Positions 19,826-30,368 of a stretch of 64,000 bases of DNA are shown here, piece after piece. The notes beneath the pieces were generated by a model, which had not been told where the DNA came from, ran no database searches, and saw only the letters and a program-made list of their open reading frames with translations. The stretch spans positions 1 to 64,000 of the forward strand of contig KV423990.1 in assembly GCA_001632435.1 (NCBI GenBank), in the 5' to 3' direction. The first letter of the stretch is position 1; the number at the start of each line of letters is the position of its first letter. This stretch comes from Calocera cornea HHB12733 (lineage: Eukaryota > Basidiomycota > Dacrymycetes > Dacrymycetales > Dacrymycetaceae). Made by a program: the position numbers and the translations under genes.

Positions 19826-22800
19826 TCAGAACAAGCAGACAAAGTTGCTGGGGAAGATATGCCTCCCGCCCTGCCTGCGCTCCTCGTCCAGCAGCTCCCC
19901 GCTCCACCAGCCGTCCTCGGGCGTGTCCGTCACGGCGATGATGTCGCCCGTCTGGAAGTCGAACTCCTCGGGGATGGACGCCTGGTAGTCGTACAGCGCT
20001 TTCACTGTGCGCCGTGGGGGGTCAGTACTGCTGTACACGCATTGCGTGGAGAGAGAGGGAGGGAGGCGCACCGTAGAAGAGGATCCCACGGCCAGTGCTC
20101 GTCCACTGCCCAGTGGGCGGGTTGCCCTGGTTCCCCGTCGCGGGGATGCCAAGGTCCTGCAGGGCCACCTGGCCACCGTCCTGCTGCTGCACCGTCTGCT
20201 GGGACGGGGCGGGCGCCGGCGCCGGCTGGGCCGGCTGAGGCTGCTGCGGCTGCTGTTGGTAGTAGTTGTCGTAGCTCGCCTGGCGGGGCGGCTGCTGGTA
20301 CTGCTGCTGAGGCTGCCGGGACTGGGGCTGCTGCGGGTACCCCTGAGGCCCAGGCTGGGGGGCAGCGCCGTACGCCGGCTGCTGGTACTGCCCCGCCGCT
20401 GGCGGGCCACGGGGCGGCTCGTTCTGCAGTGGGTATTGTTGTTGCGCGGGCGGGCCGGGCGGGTACGGCTGCTGCGCCTGCGGCTGGCCAGGGCCAGGCG
20501 GGTAGGCGCCGTACTGCGAGCGTGCTGGAGGCTGGTTGTACATCGGCTGCTGCTGGCGCGCTTGCTCGGCCAGCCGGGCCTGCTCGGCCATCTGCTGCTG
20601 GCGTACCTCCTCCTCGCGCCTCCGGCGCTCCTCCTCCTCCTTCGCGCGGCGCATGCGCTCCTCTTCCTCCCGCCGCCTGCGCTCCTCCTCCTCCCGCCTC
20701 TTCCGCTCGTACTCCTCAGCCACAGAGTCCCGCGCCACCTTGCCAGACGCGTCCAGCTCGATGCCGTACACGCCTGCCGGGGAGACGGGCCGGCCCATCG
20801 CCGCGCCCGGGGAGACCGAGCGGCCGATGTTGCTGGCCGGAGGCTGGGGCGACAGCGCGCGCCCACCCATCCCAGCGGGGCTGTCGGACATCGGCATGTG
20901 CTGCCCGGGCGAGATGGATCGGCCGTACGGGCTGACGGCACGTTGCTGGTTTTGGTTGAACGACGGGCTGGGCGAGCGGCCCTGCGCTCCGATACCCGGG
21001 AACCCCTCCCTGGCCGGGCTGACGGGCCGCTGGAGGTTCTGGTTGACAGGAGGAGCAGGCTGCTGGATGTGCTGCGTGCTGTTCCGGCTCATGCTGCTGC
21101 CAGGCCTGCTCGGGTGCTTCTCCCCCGGGAAGTGCTGCTGGTAATTGCGCAGCACTTCATCAACTGGACCGCCGTTATCCGGTCGCATCGGCTCCTGCAT
21201 AAACTTTGCCATTGGGGTGCCATTCTGGGGCGATATGGATGACAATGATCCGGGAGGGGGCCCGCCAACGATAGACTCGGATATCGCATCATAGTTGATC
21301 GGTTGGGGCGGGTGCGCTTTGTTTACCTGCGCGCTGGCCCCGCCGGTGACGTTGGAGTAGTTGGATGCGGCAGATACAGGTGAAGTCACACTGTTGATAG
21401 TGTCTTTCCTGGTCGGCGTGCCGCGGCGCACGCTGTCTTGGCGCAGCTGGTTCATGGCCTGCGCTAGCGGATCATCGCTCGCTCCAGGCGTAGCGATCGC
21501 CTTCGATGACACGGTACCGACAGAGTTCGACACGGACGGTTGCCTGCTCGGGTGCTGCTGGTACCGCTGTGGGTCCGCGTTCGGATCCACCGGGTATGCA
21601 GTGCCCCCAACGTTAAGCATGACAGGCTCGAGGGTGCCGGACCGGCCAGGCTGCATGGGGTATGATGCATGCTGGGGTGGTGGTTGGGAGAAAGGCGGCG
21701 GTGGCTGGTGAGGAAGCGCGGGGTGCACATCGAGCGGAGTTGCAACCCGGCTACCGCCAGACTGCGCGGCATTGTCCAATTCGTAATCTTCCATCTGTGC
21801 GGTACCGTATGGCGGCCCGCTGCCCTTCTTGCTTTCCCGCACGAACTGCGCCTGCCGGCCCCGGCGCCCCTGCTGTGTGTCGCCCGGTGCACCGGCTCGG
21901 AAATCGACAAATCTAGGGGGATCGGGGATGATCGACCCAGTGCCGTAAGCGCTGATAAAGTTCTCCATGTCGCGATCGACCTCTAGCTGCTCGAGCGAAA
22001 CTCGGATGTGTTCGCATGACTGTAGCAAAGCGTTCAGATAATCATCGCGGATCGGGATCAACACCACGCACCTCATCGTCGCCCACGCACACGCTGCTCA
22101 CCGCGTTGGCGTAGCTCCACACGTTGTCCTTCATGAACTCGATTCGGTCGTCCTCGAGGTCCTGGCAGGTATCGCAGAAGTCCTTCCACTGCTGTTCCCA
22201 CTTCTTTGTCGTGTCCGCCAAGGCACGTGTGAAGCTGTGGTATTCCTTCTCGTTGCTGCCGATCGTCGCCTGCGCACGCTCCAACTTCATCCGAACCCGC
22301 TCCAGCTCCTTGCCTTGCACAAGCGTCTGCTGTGCCATAGCGGAGTTGATCTTGAGACAGTCCGATTCGTAGCGTTCGCGTGCCTTCTGAACGTGGCCCT
22401 CCTGGGCTTGCTTGTTCTTCCACGCCTTCTCCACGTTCGCTTGAATCTAGTCTCATGCGTCAGTTGAATTCAAATGGCCTCATGGCTCAGACCGCACCGT
22501 CTTCTTGTGAGAGACCTGGCGTGTCATGAACGACGCCACTGGAAGCTCCAACTCCTGGCGCATTTTTCCAGCGAGCTCCTGATGAGCCACCGCTTGCTTT
22601 TCGGTTTCCAGTTTGAGAGTATCCAGCGAGTTCCTAAGTTCGCTGCACGTCATCGGTGGATCAGCGCCTATCTCCGTGCGATATGACCGGCAGTACGAAC
22701 CCGATCTCGTCCCGGCCGAGTGAGACCTTTGCCAGTTTCGCCAGCTTGCTAGCGTACTCGTTCTCAATCGCCGCCCGCTCTTTCCAGAACGCGCGTAGCT

Positions 22801-22975
22801 CCTCCATCGTGCGCATTGCGCCGCGCATGCGCGCGAGGAGGACGTCGTAGCCGGCATCGCCCGGGCCCCAGAAAGCGTTGCAGAAGTCGAGGCCTGACTG
22901 GTCGGCAGGCGGGTCCTGCTGATGGGCGAATTGGGACAAAGAAGTGGCAGAGGACGGCCTCCGTTGGGCCATCAT
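19826..22975 (-). CDS. F-BAR and SH3 domain protein, Cdc15/Imp2/Hof1 family
   Basis: Joined as complement(19826..20004, 20072..22019, 22072..22446, 22498..22642, 22701..22975); 973 aa. This family binds membrane at the division site, organises the cytokinetic ring and couples it to septum formation. The F-BAR domain covers about 25-310, with GLDFCNAFWGPGDAGYDVL, ERAAIENEYASKLAKLAK, the family motif GRDEIGELRNSLDTLKLETE across the first junction, and VEKAWKNKQAQEGHVQKARE. A long disordered region (about 330-910) carries many Ser-Pro sites (RSPSPS, RPVSPA), typical phosphoregulated sites. It also has an Arg/Glu coiled coil (KRREEEERRRREEEERMR) and a Gln/Pro-rich part. The SH3 domain fills the C-terminus (VKALYDYQ, EFDFQTGD, WWSGEL, FPSNFV). 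MMAQ gives two adjacent possible starts; I used the first. Confidence 0.92.
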
Positions 22976-24085
22976 GGTTGGGGATCGAACTGTGTAGCAA
23001 GCAAACAATGAAAAGGACAGTCAATGTCAATGTTGAGGCCACGCAAGGGTTGCGATTCGTGACACGCACCCCTCCCGGAGGCATTCTCCGGCCTACCACG
23101 TGACAGAGAGGGGCATTGTAAGGAGCGGAGGTTAACGGAATGAATTCAAACGGGCGAGGCACCGAGAAGCCAGTTCAGAGCGGATCCAAGGAAGACGCGG
23201 GATCAAATCTTTGCCATCGTCTGCCTCCCTCTCACTTACATAGGCTCCGTAATTACCTACCCTGACCTTCCCCGGTCCGATGTCGCAGTCATCTCGGCTC
23301 TCTTGCAGCCAACCACCTGTTTGAACCACGAAAGCACTCTGCCTGCGGATTTATTAGCCAAAGACTATCTCCTATTTGTCAGTTTCAGCTCGATTTCTCA
23401 TCTTGACGTGTTGCTAGGCACTCTCTGGCAACTATGGCTCCGGCCCATTGAGGGTGTCCATTATGCCCTTTGCTGGCAGACATCTCCGCAACACAAGGGA
23501 TGAAACCCATGTCGTCATATTCTGGATGAAGTTTTTCTTTTGCGGAGATCTCTCGCTTTGCCCCACCAAACCTCCTGAAACGCGCCGCCGCGACAATCGC
23601 CTCGAAGACGACGCACCTGACGACGCCGGCGCCGGATACGGTGACTCCCTCTTCTAAGAGCCCCTAGTTGTATATGTTCGGCGCTCCAGCGGATGGCTGT
23701 CGCCTTGCGGAGCTGGCGGAAATGCTTTCTGGGTCCATGTCCGAGGTGTCTCTGCCTTTGTGCCCCACTTCCCGCAAAAATCGAGTTGTGTCATCTCTAT
23801 CTGCACGGCCCCGTCCTTGTCTGTCCTCAATGCTTATTAGGACGGCTGGTGACGCCGTCCGTCGTCAGCTCTACCCTAGTGACGGCGACTACAACTCCTG
23901 TACAGGCGACCTATACGACGTATATAACGAAACTTCGGCCGTCTTCTCATGCGTTCGTCGCCCTGTTGACCAGAGCTTCCAATCCTCTCTTTCCTTGATA
24001 CGTTCTCGTCCTATCCTTGGCTCTGCTCGACCAAGGCGACCTCGCTCGTTCAACCCCTACATTGCGCTTTCTCTTTGACGCCGCT
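22976..24085. promoter_or_regulatory. Long divergent regulatory region upstream of the WOPR gene
   Basis: 1.1 kb separates the F-BAR start from the WOPR start. No gene is supported on either strand. Pyrimidine-rich tracts occur between about 23380 and 24080 on the plus strand, as in long fungal 5' leaders. A GTATATAACG element lies at about 23919. WOPR regulators elsewhere have unusually long upstream regions, which would fit. Confidence 0.5.
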
Positions 24086-25760
24086 ATGGAATCTCCTCTC
24101 TCAGCGTGCCCCTACGTCCCCATTCGGGGTGCGTATGTGCGAGACAAAACAGATGCCCTTATCCTGTGCCAGGCTGCACACGATGGTCTCGTACAGCAGG
24201 CATCCCAGCGCCTATCTATACAACAGCGAAAGCAACTTGCGACAAGTGGCTCTCTTTTCGTGTTCGAAAAGACTGCGGCGGAGATGGAACGATGGACGGA
24301 CGGGAGAGGTTGGAGTCGTAGCCGACAGCTGCCGGACAAATTCTTCGTGAGTCATTCAATAGTCTCACTGAGACCGTAGAGGCTTATGTGCGAATCGTAA
24401 GGTGTACTTCGAAGAGTACGCGAACGTCAACGGCACGGCCTCAGCAGGTCTGAGCAACGACGAATCAACGACCCCCAAGCGTACGAAACGTAATGACCCT
24501 TCCGACCTCATTGGTGCCCTTGTCGGTCCCTTGCGCTTCTTGCCTGGATTCTCGCCTCAAGTTCTCATCAAGAAGGTGATTTTCTCTCGTCTCATAACTG
24601 TTCGGCTCTAACATGAGCACTAGACGATCACTTTGAAATTTCCTGGTAAAGAGTGGCACGTGGTGTCATACTTCACCGTCGAAGAAGTGCTCAATGGCCA
24701 GCTTCCGTCCGTGAGCGAGCATTCACAATTTCAAGGAGCGGCTATGCACGTCACCGATTCGAGCCACTCCATGGGCCCCATCCTGCCTTCACCGCCGCCG
24801 AATGCCCCCATGTCCCCAGCCAGGCAAGGTCGTCTCCGGTCAAGTACCTGGTCAAACGGCTCCGGGACCGCAATGGAAGTTGTGGAGCACGACATGCATG
24901 GACGCCTTGCATCGTGCCCTACCCGTGGGCTTCAATCCCGCGTCGTCGCACCGCCTCGGCTTGATTCCTTGCCTCGTTACAACTCGTACAATGGAGCGGT
25001 ACCGGTGAACAGTGGACTCAGCTCTGATCCGACCTCCCCAGTGCGTCGTACTGGCATTCCTTTGGCACGATTGGACACGTCGAACCCCATGTCACCAAAC
25101 CGGCGTGCGAGCGCACCGCAGCACGGATTCACGATGTACCCGAATTCCGGCACAGCGTCTCCAGTGTCCGCGGGTTTCAGCTTTTCATCTATGCCATTCC
25201 ACGGAACCTCTCTGTGCACACCGCCGTACAGTTCCAGCCCCCAGCAGAGCTTGGGGTTGGAGTCGTTTGGTCACTCGGCGTACCCAGTCATGATGGGCGA
25301 CATGGTTCCTTCTGGTAGCCGGCCGGAGCATTCGAGCTTCCACTCTCCGATCTCGGCTAGCATGAATCACTCTACTTGGGGCATGCCCGAATCTCAACAG
25401 CCCATCTCACCGTCCACATGCTTCGACTTCGAGGGCTATTACAGCTCAACTCTCACGCCAGATCAAGGCTCCCAACACAGTTCACCGACCATTCCGGAAC
25501 TTCCGAGCGCTGGAGGCGCCATGGCACCCGAGTCGTCCTCCGCGGTCATCGATCCCTTCCTTGAGGTCGGGCACTGGGCCTTTGAGACTGATGGCACACG
25601 GGACTGCATGCATGATCAGATCACGCCCAAAGCATTTGAGCACGGACCAATGTCGTTCAATGATGGCGTCTTGCTTTCAAACAACTCCGATGGCACCATG
25701 GAGTTCCACCAGATGCAGTGGATGGACCCGAGCTGCACGACCTGGCCCAACCACGCGTAG
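24086..25760 (+). CDS. WOPR-domain (Gti1/Pac2) transcription factor
   Basis: Joined as 24086..24346, 24402..24575, 24624..25760; 523 aa; all introns phase 0. The family includes Wor1, Ryp1, Mit1 and Gti1/Pac2, DNA-binding regulators of morphological switching and nutrient response. The N-terminal WOPR block reads RDKTDALILCQAAHDGLV, then SGSLFVFEKTAAEMERWTDG and RGWSRSRQLPDKFFVYFEEY. The second block has LIKKTITLKFPGKEWHVVSY. The two halves flank a short variable linker with a basic patch (PKRTKRND). The C-terminal about 350 residues are Ser/Pro rich without a recognised domain, typical of the family. An in-frame ATG at 24017 adds 23 residues outside the conserved block and was not chosen. 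Confidence 0.92.
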
Positions 25761-26095
25761 ATTTGAAACGGACAATCTCATGAACCCTCCCCTATGCCCC
25801 TCTGACTGTAATAGTACTGTGTGCTACTGTCGCGTATCTATCCATAGTCTTATACAGTAGCAGCCGCTTACCCCTAATCGAAGTTGCTTTCTATATATCC
25901 GCGGCCCCTCAGGAACGAAGCAGCGCGAGCTAACTTGCGTCGAGAATGTTGCGGCGGGACACAGGCTTCTCTCCCATTATGCAGTTGCCTAGTTCCCCGG
26001 CGCTATACTGGATATATACATGAATGAAAGCGGAGATGTGTATGGATGGATATGACGCTGATCCCTGTGAACGAACTATGTAATCGATTCGCATG
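25761..26095. terminator. Shared 3' region of convergent genes
   Basis: This 335 bp interval lies between the stops of the WOPR gene (plus) and the ceramidase gene (minus). It includes TACTGTGTGCTACTGT at about 25813-25830 and TATATACATGAATGAA near 26013. No coding potential is seen. I infer that it contains both polyadenylation regions. Confidence 0.4.
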
Positions 26096-27117
26096 TCATT
26101 GAACCTTTGGCTTGGGGACCTGTCGCTTTGGCCGAACGTATGGAAAGAATCCCATGGACATAGCTATTTCATATGCTTCAGCATCTTCAATGGCAAGCGC
26201 CAGATCTGCGCGACAGTTCAGGAACTGGTATCTTGGAGACAAGAAAGCCACGTACAGCTGGTGCCCACGACAGTGCGAGAGCCACCGATGCCCGTGAATA
26301 CGTGCCACCAGGCATGGCCCTGGGTGAAGGCTCCTACAACATCCCCATAATGCCCTCTATAGCGTGTCAGAGCATCACAGAACTGGTTGTCGACATTCCA
26401 GATTGCAAACCCTAGCAGGAATATGAATGTGCCAGACAGTAGCAGGTGTGTGCAATGTTTTCGGACAGCCGTGGGCAGGCGTTGAAGGAGCGCGTAGCTG
26501 CGCATCGTTGTCAAAAGCTGGATGAACGCGTAGGCGAGTTGATGAAAGACCGGATTAGGATACCAAAAGCTACTATGATATGAGTAAACGAGGTTCAATC
26601 ATGGAACACGCGTAAACGCACTAGATCACGCTGATCAACACGTCCAGCAGCACCAGGGCAGGGGGCGCCCACTTCTTCCACGCTGTATCCCCACCCGCCA
26701 TCAGCACGACGTACAAGCACAGGGTGCTGACGTAGATCATAGGCAGCTCATCCAGCAACACTTGCGCATACCAGTTGAGGGTCGCGTGGAATATGAAGCT
26801 GCCGATCCCAATGCATGCAACTCCGAGGTGTAGCAGCACCAGCCGCTCTCGATGTGGGAGACCAACTGTGTGAAGGGCGCCGTGTATGCCGAGAAACAGG
26901 TACGAGATGTTGGAGAACGAGTTCCATGTCTCTGCAATGTACGGGAAGTTGACGTAGTTGTCCTGCCCATGTATGGGTTAGTAGCTGCACATCAGAGATG
27001 ACCAACCGTGCGTACCTCACACCAATCTATCGAACTCGTATGCGCCCCCCAGAATCCAAAGGTCTTTTGCCCTGCGCGGTGCACAGGGGTTACAGGTTGT
27101 CGTACTGGCCACTTCAT
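26096..27117 (-). CDS. Alkaline ceramidase
   Basis: Joined as complement(26096..26205, 26256..26572, 26622..26962, 27016..27117); 289 aa. It is an integral ER/Golgi membrane hydrolase (Ypc1/Ydc1/ACER family) that cleaves ceramide to sphingoid base and fatty acid. Conserved blocks are FWGAHTSSIDWCEDNYV at the N-terminus (metal and Ca binding region), GIGSFIFHATLNWYAQVLLD then ELPMIYV, FAIWNVDNQFCD, and GHAWWHVFTGIGG with the catalytic metal His residues. Exon 4 decides the C-terminus. Reading straight on gives a stop at 26218, whereas a 50-nt intron (GTACGT...GCGCAG) gives GTSYLALAIEDAEA and GFFPYVRP, the expected ending. The exon 2-3 junction splits a Tyr codon. Seven hydrophobic helices are expected. 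Confidence 0.93.
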
Positions 27118-27803
27118 CGTTCCGATGCGCCAGGTGTTCAAGAGTCGGTTCGACATGCGAGCGCGACGTCGGCGGTGGCCGGATATTTAAGGGAAACGTC
27201 GCTTCGACGCCCCCGACCGGACTCGCCCGGAGAATTCGGCAAGGACGACCACAAGTCCGTTGACACCCGCAGAACGTGACGGCAAAACATGACACAAGGC
27301 AAATGCCTCATCATCACTAGCGGCAGTGCTCAGAAAGCAGATTATGCTGCAGGTGTCATCTATCGCGCCCAGTATGTGCGCTTTGCGTTGGACACAGGCT
27401 AGGCCGCGCCGGGCAGATGCCGGTATGACACGCTGGCGATTCTTTCCAAAGAGGTTCACTGCGCATCAATGGGCAACTTTTCTCTCAAAAGATGCGGACT
27501 TTCATCAAAAGCGAGTCATCCACCGTGCGAGTGGCAACGCTAGCAGTGACAGGAGAGAAGTCATCTGTGCATTAGCCCTAGCGACCAGGGCATGATCCGG
27601 TACATGCGATACGAGTGCGAATGTGATACATCAATGCCCTACGACAGCATCCTCAATCGTAGACCTCCTCACTCGGGTACATTGTCGGCGGCTGAGTTCC
27701 GAACACGCTCTAGCACGTTATGAGCTCGGCAGTACAGTCAATGCGAACGATCGCTGCTTACAATATGAGAGCCCATGCATCATTGCTCTACGCCATTCAA
27801 TGC
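27118..27803. other. Intergenic
   Basis: 686 bp upstream of the ceramidase gene and downstream of the small minus-strand gene. Several short frames occur, none with recognisable protein. I see no repeats. Confidence 0.5.
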
Positions 27804-28016
27804 CTATGGCGGGACCATAGCTTGACCCCACGATCGTACAGCGAGGATGCTGCCCACGAATAGCCCGACACCGGTAACATAGCTCCAATTGCCGGCCCTC
27901 TTGTCTGGTGCGTAGATCTCGGTGCGTAGGAACTTCTGCCAGGCAGATTCGTTGACGGGAACGCCGGGACCGGACAGTTGTGCTGGCCCACGGCCTGCAG
28001 CTCGACGAGGCGGCAT
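27804..28016 (-). CDS. Small single-pass membrane protein (possibly mitochondrial outer membrane)
   Basis: A 70-aa frame from the ATG at 28016. A short Pro/Arg-rich head (MPPRRAAGRGPAQ) is followed by SAWQKFLRTEIYAPDKRAGN, one hydrophobic helix (VTGVGLFVGSILAVRS) and the end WGQAMVPP. The layout, with a basic head, one C-terminal helix and a terminal Trp/Pro motif, resembles small TOM-complex subunits such as Tom6. The resemblance is only in architecture, so I give no symbol. The frame continues upstream of the Met without a stop, so an extra 5' exon is possible. Confidence 0.5.
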   Translation of the reverse strand: MPPRRAAGRGPAQLSGPGVPVNESAWQKFLRTEIYAPDKRAGNWSYVTGVGLFVGSILAVRSWGQAMVPP

Positions 28017-28621
28017 TTGTCGATGGGTTTTGCGGGTGGGAAGGCGGTTAAAGGATGATGTCGGACGACGTGCAAGCTGTCTGGTGAGAAAATGATGATG
28101 CCGACGGAGAGTGGCGAGATAGACCGGATTAACGTCGGCTCCGAGATTGCGGGCGTGACCCGACCTCTGCACGCGTCGCGTCTCCTCTTTCTGCGAGCAA
28201 CGACCACCAGACTGTCCCTCGGTGCTTCTACCGGAAACGCTCTTCGTTTAAACACCCCCGCCCTTGCTATCAGACTGATGTGAATTCTATCTTCTGTTGC
28301 GGCAGATGTATGCAGTACGGAGGGACGCGTATTTCGGCGACTTTTCCCGTGATTGGTTCCCGTCCTACACCAGAACCTTTCAAAGCTACTTTCTCCGCGT
28401 TTGCCTGTGTCTACCCCAAAGTCTCGCTCACCGGTTTTGACTCTGGTTGTGAACCTAGAAAATGCAGTGCTTCGATGTGGCGCACGTAACTCGGGCAGTA
28501 TTCACGGCTTCACAGAGACTGTTGTCTGGGACCTACTTAAAGTTGACGCTGCGAAGTAGTGCTTATCGACAAGCCAAGGCGCTTATCCTGCATCCTCTCA
28601 CTCGACTCTCAACCTTCCAAT
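28017..28621. other. Intergenic
   Basis: 605 bp between divergently oriented small genes. No coding sequence or repeat is recognised. Confidence 0.45.
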
Positions 28622-29439
28622 ATGCTTAACATCCTCGTCATCCACGGCTACGTCCAAACGGGAGATACTGTGCGCTATAACACTGGACGCCTCCAGACGG
28701 AGCTGTGCCACATCGCTGTTCTCCACTATGTCGATGGTCCGCGTATGCAAGATCCTAGCTGGGGTGATTCGCGTCCATGGTGGATCTTGAAGAACGGCTC
28801 CCACTGGCTCGATCCAGACCACAAGAATAGCCGGTGGGACGAGACCGCTCAAGTATGGTTGGAACATCTATCGAAACATCAGTACGACGGCGTTAATGGG
28901 CTCTCGCAAGGGTCTGCTCTGACGGTATTGCTTTTGTCAATGGTCCGCATTATACGTCGATCTCCAGCAGAAACTCACCAAGTTCCGTAGCTCAAAGCAC
29001 GTTCCAGTGTGCCTGGCTTCTAGCCGAAGCAGCAACAACCAATCCAATTTGCCATCTTGTGCCCTTCACAACAACACTCTCACAAGAAGATTTACGATGT
29101 ACCTCTAGATCTTCCCACGGTACACAGTGACCGGGTTATCTCCGTCGACGGCATCTAACTGATCGCGGATCTAGCCTTCGATGACAAGGACACGATTGCT
29201 TCGGCACAGCGGACGCAAGAGCTGGCGAGCCTTTTCGGATCCAAGGCAGTCCAGAGGTCCCATAATGAAGGTACGAGATTAATGAAGTAGTCTACCCCGC
29301 GTTTCAAATGATTGACGCATGGTCAGGACACTCCATCCCAGTTCGAGGCGCTTAGCCAAGAGTCTTCCTCGACTTTATCGCGAGCGCCGTCCAGGAGCAT
29401 ATGAGGCTGCAACATGCCGTACATGAGGATAGCGTCTGA
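28622..29439 (+). pseudogene. Decayed FSH-family serine hydrolase
   Basis: FSH proteins are small alpha/beta hydrolases with Ser-Asp-His triads. Visible blocks are ILVIHGYVQTGDTVRYNTG, HYVDGP, the nucleophile elbow YDGVNGLSQGSALT (Ser present), PIQFAILC, KKIYDVPLDLPTVH, FDDKDTIASAQRTQELASLF and GGHSIPVR (His present). Two introns with usable sites can be proposed, at about 29130-29178 and about 29271-29328. The main frame is broken by TAG at 28988-28990, TAG at 29021-29023 and TAG at 29353-29355, each inside sequence that still reads as family protein on both sides (for example SVPGF-stop-PKQQQPIQF). The SGF turn normally after FAILC is also missing. I therefore call it a recent pseudogene. 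A strain with intact codons would refute that. Confidence 0.75.
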
Positions 29440-30368
29440 GCTGACAAATGCCGAGTCAATGTGATCCTCCAAACAAACATGTCACCGCGCTCCAAGCCGT
29501 TTCTCTGATTTCGTAAGCGCGTAAGCTGGCATAGAAAAATCTGGCTCCATGCGGAGGGTCGGCGGCAACTTTAGCCAATCGAGATGATATCAGTGATAAG
29601 GATACACGGCGCATGTGCGCTACTGCTCGTATCTTTTCGTCATTCTACTTCTCTCTCTAAACTGGAAGACGCTCCAAACCCGGCTGTTTGCACCTGCTAG
29701 CATCGCCTGAGCGGAATTTCGTATGCCGCACGAGACTTCGGCGTGATTCTCCGTGAGCGTGGTGTCATGATAGGGATCGCCGGACGCGGGGAAAAAGATG
29801 ATCGCACGCAACAAATCTGATGCCGCGGATGCGCGGGCATGGAGCTGCGCCCCCCGTTACATCAACACCACATGGCACAATCTCTGCAACTGTGAAGTAA
29901 AGCCGGTAAGAGCCGTTTAGTTCTGTCGCCTGATTGTATTGAGCTGATTGTGGTGAAAGTTGGGCAGTATCGTCACCAAGGAAAACTGAGTCCAAATGAG
30001 GGACCTGAGAAATGGTCCGGGACTCAATGGACTCAGGAACAACCGCAGTGAGCTGGAGCACTATACGAGAATCTCGAATTCAACCTCACAGCTTCAATGA
30101 ATTGCCCAGCTCCGCTTCTCGATCACTACCTATCCTGTCGCTTGCCCCTTGTGAAATTACGAGGATCCTCTCACTGGCCGTTATCTGGCTTTCTTCCATG
30201 CGGTCCCTTGGTCGATCGGCTACAACATCATGGTCGCTTCTTTATCTCCCACCATCCGGTTTGTTCCACGGTGGTATACGCCGACATTCAGTGTGAACTG
30301 GCGATATAACCTGGCAACCCGATACCTGCATTGCGCCCTCCCAGAAGACTCCCAGGTCCGCTCTCACC
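29440..30368. other. Intergenic, OPT promoter region
   Basis: 929 bp between the FSH pseudogene and the transporter start. No supported gene. The last part, before 30369, should contain the transporter promoter; no clear TATA element is seen. Confidence 0.5.

Noticed and set aside
19592..20935. 447-codon open frame on the plus strand
   Set aside because: Antisense to the disordered Pro/Gln-rich part of the F-BAR protein; it has no conserved motif.
26218..26598. Ceramidase ending at the stop at 26218
   Set aside because: A 50-nt intron with good sites restores the family C-terminus (GFFPYVRP) in the next exon, so the nearer stop is intronic read-through.
28985..29025. An intron removing the first two stops of the FSH gene
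   Set aside because: Available donors (GTTCCG, GTCCGC) are poor. The sequence between the stops still resembles family protein, and a third stop at 29353 remains.
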